Assembly: GCA_027943245.1 (NCBI GenBank)
Contig: JANDJZ010000080.1
Location: 1 to 64,000, forward strand
Length of the DNA stretch: 64,000 nt
Direction: 5' to 3'
Origin: Acanthamoeba sp. SK_2022b
Taxonomy: Eukaryota > Discosea > Longamoebia > Acanthamoebidae
A program made the translations under genes and the position numbers. Shown here piece after piece: positions 55,529-64,000 of this stretch; the stretch's first letter is position 1, and every line of letters starts with the position of its first letter. The notes below the pieces were generated by a model. The model worked only from the letters and a program-made list of their open reading frames with translations, was not told the DNA's origin and made no database searches.

Positions 55529-58500
55529 CGGCAGTGCGAGAGAAGATGTTGGAACCTTTTCGTAAATGGCCTTGTAGTACTTCTTCTGCGTGACGGTGAG
55601 CTCCACCTCCACAATGGTTTCTTCCTTGGGCGCAATGCTCTTTTCCACATGCTCCTTCATTCGTCGAAGCTGCATTGTTGCGGGAGGGAGTGGTCAAACG
55701 CGCATTAGAGGTGCATTCGACGGCCGCAGCTGCGGAGAGCGGCGGCGATGTTACCAAGTGAGGTTTCAGCAGGTCGTGCAGCCCTTGCACTTGGTTTGTC
55801 TGTTTCAAGTCGCCAAAATCCGACATGAAGTCCTCTGAAGAACTATCACACAACACGCGACACACGGACAATGTTAGGAAGGAGTTGACAACATCAAATT
55901 TCACCAAAAAAAAAAAAAAAGAATAAATGATTTGTTTAAATAAATAAGTATAAAAAAATAAGTATGAAAAAAGTAGGCGAAGTGGTACTGGAACTTCTCG
56001 GGGTCGAGGAAGTTGAGGAGAGACCACAGCTCCTCGGTGTTGTTCTGCAGCGGCGTGCCAGTAAGCAGCAGGATGTCCGAGAAGTTGTAGGTCTGCAGCT
56101 CGATCAGCAGCTTGCTGTTCTGTTCTCGCGAAGCCGCGCAGAGGGAGGAGGAAAGGAGGTCAGCACCGCCGGCCGCTAGCGATACGCCGGGGAGCCATGT
56201 GGCACACATTTTGATAGGAGGGGAGGGAGGGGCGCCCACCTTGTTCTTGAGCCTGTGGGCCTCGTCGATGACGGTGTAGCGCCAGTCGATAGTCTTGAGC
56301 AACGCGCTGTCCGCAAGTATCATCTCATAGGTTGTTACCAGCACGTTCCACTTGAACAGATTAGGAATGGCGCGCCCCTGTGGATTGTACCGCGGTCATC
56401 ACGATAGGTAAGCGGTGGGCGCACTTGATACTAGCTGCGGGCAGCGTAGCCCGTCGACATACCTTGGCGTCCAGGTAGTTCCATTCGTACTTGCGAATGA
56501 CCTCGCGTGCTGCCGACGAACCGTGGTAGACGATCACGTTCATTTCTGTCGACGAATGGAGGTTATAACACACAGAGGGACCGCGAGAAGCCACCCGGTG
56601 ACTGCTATGCGTACCTGTCCAGTTTTCGACCTCGCGCTTCCAGTGGCCAATGGTGGACAGGGGCGCGATCACCAGGAAGGGACCGCGAACCTTCTCCACC
56701 GTGAACAGGTGCCACATCGTGGAGATGCTCTGCACGGTTTTGCCTGGTGGAGAGATAAGAGACTCAAGGCTATCAGTTGTCTCTACTCAGAGAGAGCACG
56801 GCGGCAACTAACTATCGCGCAGCAAAGGAAAAGTAAAGCCATTTGAGTGGCTAGGTGGGGTTTGGGGGGGGGGGGCAATCATGTATTACCGAGACCCATT
56901 TCGTCGGCGAGGATGCTGTTGCGACGCTGGTACCAATTGAACACGAGCCAATTGAGACCCTCCAGCTGGTAGGCGCGGAGTTTGTTGCCGTCCTTGAACC
57001 TGTGATTACCGCCGTAACGTATAAGCGACAAGACCGATGATAGGACCTCCCGTGTTGGTTCGATGGAGGGGAAGACGCACTCGGGCGACTCAGTGTACTC
57101 ACGCCACTCCTCGGCGTCGGGACGGCCCGGCAGGCCCTTCGACGCGGGCGGCAGCTGGTTGGTCCGTTTGAACTGCGCAATCTTCTCGTCATCCTGTCAC
57201 GGACAGCAAGCGAGCATGAGCGACGGCAAAACTGAGCGGGGGTCATATTGAAAAGGGGGAAGGGAAGAAGAATTGAGAGAGAGAAAGAGAGAGATGAGGT
57301 TTACGTTGATGTCGGTGGCGAGCTCCCACGTGCTTTCGTTGTAGGGTGTCGACTCCCACTTGACGAGGTACTTGGTGATCTCGTTTCCGTCCTCGTCCGT
57401 CTCCACCGTTTCGTCCAAAATCCTGTCGACTTGCACAAAGTCGGGGTTGAACGGCTTGTCCTCGTCGTAGACGAGCGGCGGGTGTCGGTAATAGCGCGCA
57501 AGCTTGGTCTTGCCAAATCGCTCGGCCAAGATGTCGGATTCCAGCAGCCACTCGACGTGCAGATACGATTGGCCCTATAACGCCGTCGTATCGCCGAGTT
57601 AAGATCTCAAGGGTAACCAACGGAAATCGTGCTAGGATGTGATGTGACTCCGAGGTGGGGACGGACCTTCCATTTGACGAGATATTTCGTCACCGCTTGA
57701 CCCTCCTCGGTCACTTCCTTGTGGCACAGTATCTTGTCGATCACTTGCTGCTCGCGAAAAGCGGGAAAGAGAGAGAGAGAGAGAGACGGGTGAGCTTGAA
57801 CATCAACAAAGAAAAAGCAAGGCTTGCTCACCTTGGGCTCTTCGAACAGCGACTTGGCCTTGTCTCCTTTGTGGTGACCGCCCTCTTCTTCGTCTTCGTC
57901 CGACATTCCCTCGTCCTCCTCCTCTTCGCCCTCTCCCTCCGACTCCTGTTCAGTCGCACACAGACGGGAATGAATTGCCGGTGAGAGGAAAAGCGGCGCG
58001 GGTGAAGGCTGCCTGCGCCTTGGGAGCACCGAAAGACGTACGGCGTAGTTGACCTGAGTCCTCCGCTCCTGGCGAGCACTGAAGCGCGTCGGGATGATCT
58101 CGTCTGACTTGGACCCTGATGAGGCCAGTACAGTAGGACACCACAAATGCAAATCAACAAAACCAGGTTGGGAAAGGAAGGAAGAGTTGGGGGGGGTGAG
58201 GAGGTAGACGAATCAAAGCTGCGTACCACGCGAGGAAGATGTTGCCACCGGCTTCGGCACGCCCCTGGATCTGACAGAGGGCACGGGGGTGGTCTTGCCA
58301 CCAACCGCGCGGTGCTCGTTGTCATCTTCGTCTTCTTCGTCTTCGGCTGCATTTCCATCGTCTGCCTCAGCACCGAAATCCGAATCCGAATCCTCGTTGA
58401 TCTCCTCTTCGGCATAGTTAACTCGTCGCCTCTCGCGTAGGCCCAGCTGGATGCTCTTCATGTCCACTGCCCGCGAAGATGATCTTGAAGATGGCGTTTG

Positions 58501-59301
58501 CACAGCGGCAGATCGCCGTTTCTTCCTGATTATGGGCTCCTCGTCGTAGTCCTCGTCATCCATTGATGGTTCGTCCTTGATTGGGCAAAGGAGGTAACCA
58601 ATCGTTAGAACGTTAAAAATCAGTGCAAACTCTTGAATTCCCAAGATTGCGGGCCACAAACAGAGAGTCAGAGGATGCTTATAAATTGTGATCAACTCCT
58701 TGCGATGCGGGCAATGCAAGGAACCCTCGATTCTTGCCAGCTGCGCACTTGCAATTTGGGCAAATCGTAATCGTCAAATTTGGGGCTGCCTGCAACGTAA
58801 AGAAGCGGCCAGACAGGCACAAGGCCAACACGAGGATGATGATCTTTTTGGAGCATTAAGTGGGTGGAAGGAGCACGCAAACAAGAGAAAGAGGGTGAGA
58901 ATTACCTCATCCAAAGGCTCTTGAAAGTCCTCGTCGAGGCTGCGAGAGGACTTGTGGGGTTGAGCGGTCCCCGTGGCTAAGTAGTCGTCGCTGGCGTCCT
59001 TAGAACTCTCGCTCTCTGAATGATCCTCGCTCTCGCTCTCGCTGCTGAGATTGCCATCAGATTCTGATGAGGAATCGTCTAGGACCGACTCGCTCGAGCG
59101 CACGCCTGGGTTGGCCCCATTCCCGGCCCTTGTTGTATGTACATAGCCGCTGCCGTTGGCCATCATGTGATCGCTCTCGCTGTCGTCAGCCGTCACCACC
59201 TCAACCGTTTCGTCCATGATATCATCATCGTCTTCTTCATCATCGTCAAAAATAATTTTCTTTATCTTCTTGCGCCCCTGCTCGTTCGGCGGGGCCTCCA
59301 T
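49468..59301 (-). CDS. CHD6-9 (Kismet/CHD7)-type chromatin remodeler with FYRN and FYRC domains
   Basis: An ATP-dependent nucleosome remodeler of nearly 10 kb with about 25 exons. After an acidic N-terminus ([16 protein letters not shown]) come two chromodomains ([39 protein letters not shown]), the Snf2 ATPase ([44 protein letters not shown]) and helicase C ([39 protein letters not shown]). CHD6-9 traits follow: [24 protein letters not shown] with [18 protein letters not shown], and [19 protein letters not shown]. The same exon runs on to [13 protein letters not shown] and then by a phase-1 splice to [20 protein letters not shown] (FYRN, about 50690-50515) and [15 protein letters not shown] (FYRC, to about 50185), ending in Ser- and RD-rich sequence. 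The join near 54500 lacks a canonical in-phase donor. Confidence 0.88.
50134..50175. repeat. (GTGTC)n pentanucleotide repeat in intron
   Basis: About eight copies of GTGTC lie at the 5' end of the CHD intron that follows FYRC. On the coding strand the repeat starts close to the donor. Confidence 0.92.
51869..51931. repeat. (CA)n microsatellite in intron
   Basis: A CA dinucleotide tract ((TG)n on the coding strand) lies immediately before the exon encoding [18 protein letters not shown]. Confidence 0.95.
52360..52423. repeat. (TG)n microsatellite in intron
   Basis: A TG dinucleotide tract ((CA)n on the coding strand) ends just before the exon encoding [17 protein letters not shown]. Confidence 0.95.
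54110..54186. repeat. T-rich (GTTTTT)n-like tract in intron
   Basis: A run of GTTT/GTTTTTTT units lies between the exon ending TLKPESQ and the exon starting [10 protein letters not shown]. Frames through it encode Lys/Asn runs only. Confidence 0.85.
55481..55526. repeat. (AC)n microsatellite in intron
   Basis: An AC dinucleotide tract ((GT)n on the coding strand) lies in the CHD intron between [10 protein letters not shown] and NTAFLTKG. Confidence 0.95.
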
Positions 59302-60044
59302 CTTGTGAGCGTTGATCACGCCCCCTCGGCAAAGCTCCCTTACGTCTCTACAAATAACAATATTTTCTGTCTTTTCCCCTTGCCACACACCAGTTTGGCG
59401 CCTTGTCAAAGAAACAAAAAAACGACTCGCGCAAAAAGCTACACAGAAAAAAAGCTCGCGCCCACCACGCTCACGTGCGCACGCGCAACTCTTGGACAAT
59501 AGGCGCCCTTCCCTCCTGTGGAAAGGAATCCACCAGCGTTTCCCTCCAACCAACCGAATCATGCTCAATCCACACTGTCGGGCCAGGGAGCTTGTCAGAA
59601 CACAACATCTATTTGTTCCATTTTATTGGGCATGTAATATATCCAGAGAATGCAAAACAGGCCAAGCCCCGGGCTTTCGCTTCGGTTGCCGACACCGTTT
59701 GGGCGGGAAGCGGCCACACCGAGCAGCTGCTCGGTGGGAAGTCGCTGCGGGCGCGGCTGACCCAATTTCATACGAGGAGTTCGTTCCGTTATTGAACAGC
59801 CAACACCGCGCGTGCGAGAAGCAGGAAAGCTCCGGACCTTGTTGTCTGCCACAGCTAGCGCGCCTGCCTGCCCGTTCCTGTTTCTCGTCTTGTCCCCACT
59901 TCGTCTACAAGTAAGCCCCCTTGTCTGGCATTGAGCAATTTGCTAATTTCTATCGACCAGAAGCTGCCTGCAGGACGCACATCTCGCTGACATCGCTTTG
60001 CTTTCAGGGCTTAATTGCTTGTGTCGATTAAGGTTTCTCTCAAG
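59302..60044. promoter_or_regulatory. Divergent intergenic region (CHD gene / transporter 2)
   Basis: 743 bp between two start codons facing away from each other. It must hold both promoters and 5' UTRs; the pyrimidine-rich TTGCTTTCAG ending at 60007 may be an acceptor of a 5' UTR intron in the transporter gene. No coding exon was recognised. Confidence 0.4.
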
Positions 60045-63000
60045 ATGGGAGATACCGAGACGAGGTCGTTCAGTCAAACTAACGTCAAGGGCTATGGCGC
60101 TACGTCGGCGCCCTACCACGACATGGAGGACGTCGAGTACAATGACGATCACAGCCGGCATGGTGATGAAGAGAGGGGAATGTCGTCGTCAGGCGATCGT
60201 TCTCGCAACACCAACTCTGGTAACCTCTCTCTGATGACCCTCTTGACTTATGATGCGGGGCCACCAGATTTTGTTCTTTTTCAACTGATTTAGTTGCAAT
60301 TCATGTTGACGCAGTCGATGAGTACCGTGGGCGACGCCGGCCAGAGGATGCAGATGGAGAGAATTGGTTCCTTTTCGACAAGGAGGGCAAGCAGATGGGT
60401 GTCCTCCCCAACAAGTATAAGAAGGAAATCACCGACGCCAAGCAGAAGTTCACCGGCTTGCCGTGGCACCACATCAAGGTGGCCGTGATTTCGCTACTGT
60501 TCGTGGTGGCACTCATTATGTTTGCCCCTATCGAATCTCCCGATGAGAGCCCCGTGTCCCACCTGACTGCGGTCTCGAGCGACACACCCTACGTGCGTTG
60601 CCTACCAACCTATTATTTATTTGTTATTTAATTTATTGGCATTTTTGCTTATGAATTAATCGTTATGCCTTTAGATTGTGGACCTTCTTCCTAGCCACCC
60701 CCTCGATACAATCAAAGTCTTTGTAACGATTCAAGAGCTAGGTACCCGCGCTCCCCCCGAGCCTCATAATCGCAGTGTGCAGCGGCAGGCGAGCTTACCT
60801 TACTTCACGCGCCTCAGTCAATTCGTCTGGGAGTGTCTTTCCAAATCCGACGTACATCTACTTCACTGTGGAGGGCCTCATTCCCGGTGCGTCCAACTCC
60901 AGCCATCAAGATGACGACGACCACCACGCGGTCGCAGGGTACCCATGTCTCCTTCTACTTGCAGCCTCTCTTCTCCCCCTCTTTCTCTCCTCTTCTGTCT
61001 CTGTCTCACCGTGTGCGTGCGTGGCTTCTCCAGCTTGAGCGCCAGTTCCAGCACCGAGCACGAGACGCCTCACTATCCTGATGGTGTGTGGAAGCCTCTC
61101 CACTATTGGGAGATCGCTGGTGCGTTCCCCTCGCTTAGAGCTCGTGGCCTTATTGTTCCATGGAAGCGTCGCCCGATTCTGACCCCCTCGCGTGTGCAGG
61201 CGACGCCTTTGATGCGCAGATGGACTCGCACTACTTCTACCTGACGGACGAGGACCGCGGCGACCACTACGCCCTGCGCTTGAACGTCACCTCCAACTCC
61301 AAGCAGCCCGTGGGCCTGCAGCTCAAGGTCCTCCAGCTGCGTCACATCGTGCGCTACGAGGTCGTTCTCGGCCTCGTTCTCCTCGTGCTCGTCTACGTGC
61401 TCATCGTCTTCGAGTTGGTGCACCGCACCATCGCCGCCTTGATCGGTTCCTTCTGGGGCCTTACCTTCTTGGCCGTCATCCAAGAGAGGCCCAGCTTCCT
61501 CGAGGCACGCCCCCAACCCCCCCCCCCCACGCACGGTTCGCGTCTTACCCGCCTTCCCCAACCTCCTCTGACCAGGTCATCATGTGGATCGACTACGACA
61601 CGATCGGCCTGCTGTTCGGCATGATGATCCTCGTCGGCATCTTCTCCACCACCGGTTTCTTCGAGTACTCGGCCGTCAAGGCCTACAAGATGTCCAAGGG
61701 CAACATCTGGAACCTCGTCCTCATGCTCTGCATGTTCACTGCCGTCACCTCGGCCTTCCTCGACAACGTGACCACCATCCTGCTCGTGGCCCCCGTCACG
61801 CTGCGTCTGTGCAAGGTGATCAACCTGGACCCTCTCCCCGTCATCCTCGCTGAAGTGGTAAGCGTCCACCCCCGCCCACTCCCCACTCCCCATTACTTCG
61901 CTGGTTGCTTCTCAGAGCTGACCGCGTTTCTCTCGCTCGCTTGCTCTGTCTGTCTGTCTCTCGCAGATCTTCTCGAACATCGGCGGTACCGCCACTGGCA
62001 TCGGAGATCCCCCGAACATTCTCATCATCTCCAACGCCAAGATGAGGGCCTCCAAGAAGGTGGACTTTGCTACCTTCACCATTCACGTCGCTCCCGGTAT
62101 GGCCACTACTCCTTTCTCCCCTCCTTCACTGCCACCGAGAAGGCGACGACTAACTTGGCGTATCCATCGGGCCTTGTTTTTCGGGCAGGCGCCGTCCTCG
62201 CCCTGATCGTGACGGTCTGGTTCGTCAAATTCAAGTACGGCAAGATCCTGTCCGAGAGGTCGGCCTTCAACCCGCTCCAGCGTGAGATCGAGATCTGGAA
62301 GCGGACCGCCGCCCGCATCTCGCCCGTCGAGGGTGACGAGGAGAAGAAGGTGCGCACGGCGCTGGAGGACTACGTGGAGCAGCTCAACGATAAGCTCGCC
62401 CACGGCGCCGTGACCGAGAACAAGGAGATCGACATCACCGAGATGGAGGAGAAGTACAAGATCACCGACATGCCGCTCTTCATCAAGACCTGCGCTGTGT
62501 TGGCCGTCGTCATCGCCCTCTTCTTCATCCACCCGTTCGTCCACGCCATCAACCTCTCCCTCCCGTGGATCGCCCTTACCGGCGCCATGGCTCTCCTGGT
62601 AACGCCGCCACCGCCGCCACCGTCGTTGCTTGTTTGGTCGTGTGTCCCCCCCCCCCCCCTCCCCGTCCACTTCTAACGCTCGAGCGTCGCTTCTCCGGCA
62701 GGTGCTGTCCGGCATCCACGAGATCCAGGAGATCATCGAGAAGGTTGAGATGGCCACCCTGCTCTTCTTCGCCGGTCTCTTCGTATTGATGAGGTGCGTC
62801 CCCGTGCCTCGGATGGCTCATGCGCGCGGGGTTGCCAGCGCCACCTCACGTCGACTGGGGACTCACTCGCACGCACGCGCGCGTCTCGTGGCTACGCAGA
62901 TGCATTGAGGAGATGGGCGTCATGCTGTACATTGCCGACTTGACCGCCGACCTGATCGCTGTCGTCCCGGAGGGTCGTCTTCGTCTGGCCGTAGCCTGCA

Positions 63001-63601
63001 TCATGCTCATCTGGGTGTGCGCCATCGTGTCGGCCTTCATCGACAACATTCCCTTCACCACCACCATGGTACCGCCTCTCTCTCTCTCTCCCTCCCTCTG
63101 CTCGCTTGCGCTCTCCCGAGTCGTCACTCAACCGGGCCCGCCTCGCGCGTACGCAGATCCCCATCGTCGTGAAGCTGTCGCAGTCGGGCTTGGGCCTTCC
63201 CCTTCAGCCCATTACCTGGTCGCTCGCCTTGGGCGCGTGCTTGGGCGGCAACGGAACGCTAATCGGTGGTACGTGTGCCTCCTCTCCTCTCCCCTCCCCT
63301 CCCCTCTCCGTGCTGGCGGTGTGCATAGACGAGATGGCGGCCTCACCTCTCTCTTCTTCTTATTCAGCATCGGCGAACGTGGTGGCGGCCGGTATTGCGG
63401 AGCAGCAAGGCTATCCCATCTCCTTCAACTACTTCTTCAAGGTATCGTCCGTCGTCTGTGGTCTCGTGAAATGACATTAGCGCAGCATGCTCAACTTCGT
63501 ACTTCTTCTTCTTGCAGATGGGCTTCCCGTGCATGTTGGTCTCTACGGCGGTGGCCACCGTCTACGTCCTCATCTCGCACGTCATCATTCCCTGGTACTA
63601 G
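60045..63601 (+). CDS. P protein (OCA2)-like / ArsB-type anion transporter, second copy
   Basis: Paralog of the transporter at 30622-34606, on the opposite strand. The cytoplasmic N-terminus (VKGYGATSAPYHDMEDVEYN) leads to a first helix (HIKVAVISLLFVVALIMF), a lumenal region, then [102 protein letters not shown] and [14 protein letters not shown], ending VIIPWY with TAG at 63599-63601. The central loop is shorter and lacks the His-rich and poly-Asp insert of copy one (here it is charged: AARISPVEGDEEKKVRTALE). At least 12 introns; several fall at positions equivalent to copy one. Substrate unknown. Confidence 0.88.
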
Positions 63602-64000
63602 GCGGACAAGGACAGAAGCGAAGAAAGAGGAGCGCTGCCAGCAAGCAGCAAGGAGAAGGTGGGAGGAGCGCTGTGCGGGGAGAAGCCTGCGATGCTGGAG
63701 AGTATACTTACTACAGAGCAGAGGAGAGAGCGGGAGTAGGGGTACTTTTGTGCAGATCGGGTCAAGGTCTTTTGGCTTTTTCACCGGTGTTTGTTTATAT
63801 AGCAGCCCTACAACACAGAGCTGTCCAGAGGTGTTGCTTCGTTCTCCCTCCTCAGTTCACCTTCGCTTGCGCTCTCTCTCTCTCTCTCTTTTGAACTTGC
63901 GCGTGCTCGCTCCGTTGCTCCTGTCCTGTCCGTGACTCCGCTGCCGGCTCTACGGCACTACTCAGAATCGGGAAAGGCGTATTTGAGCCACTTTGCGGGG
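63602..64000. other. Downstream of the transporter gene
   Basis: It holds the 3' UTR and flank, with a short CT repeat near 63872-63890. No gene was recognised before the window ends. Confidence 0.5.

Overview
The window is nuclear DNA of a GC-rich, intron-dense protist, most likely Acanthamoeba or a close amoebozoan. The reasons are many short GT-AG introns, strong C/G preference at third codon positions, use of TAA, TAG and TGA as stops, a spliceosomal U6 gene, and gene content such as a proteasome lid subunit, a tri-snRNP 27K protein, a CHD remodeler, a secreted GH5 cellulase and large multidomain signalling proteins. Exon boundaries below were read by eye, so each CDS is given as the span from start codon to stop codon, introns included.

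Layout, left to right: 3' part of a MyTH4-RhoGAP gene (1-1795); a CpG-poor island enclosing one intronless methyltransferase gene (1796-6368); a weak hypothetical gene, a secreted DUF547 protein and eRF1 (6369-10426); a receptor-like transmembrane RasGAP (10720-14497); U6 snRNA; a membrane-anchored purple acid phosphatase; Rpn9; SNRNP27; a zinc finger/S1/Plus3 protein; a secreted GH5 enzyme; a pseudokinase; a GBP-like GTPase with an Hsp20-like domain whose 3' end lies in a solo LTR (28375-30388); a P-protein-type anion transporter; a peroxisomal enoyl-CoA hydratase-like protein; an intronless beta-trefoil protein; Ty1/copia wreckage (38450-43860); a prolyl-hydroxylase/F-box/actin-related fusion (44603-48441); a CHD6-9-type remodeler that ends in FYRN/FYRC domains (49468-59301); and a second P-protein transporter, paralogous to the first and in opposite orientation (60045-63601).

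The genes do not form a pathway. The strongest signals are domain fusions. The first is an Fe(II)/2-oxoglutarate dioxygenase spliced in frame to an F-box and an actin fold, which suggests oxygen-dependent control coupled to an SCF ligase. The second is a CHD ATPase joined to FYR domains. The third is a single-pass receptor with a LamG/Ig-type ectodomain and a cytoplasmic RasGAP. Other points of note are an eRF1 with SIKS in place of NIKS, a kinase fold lacking three catalytic motifs, and LTR copies whose differences look like CpG-to-TpG/CpA decay.
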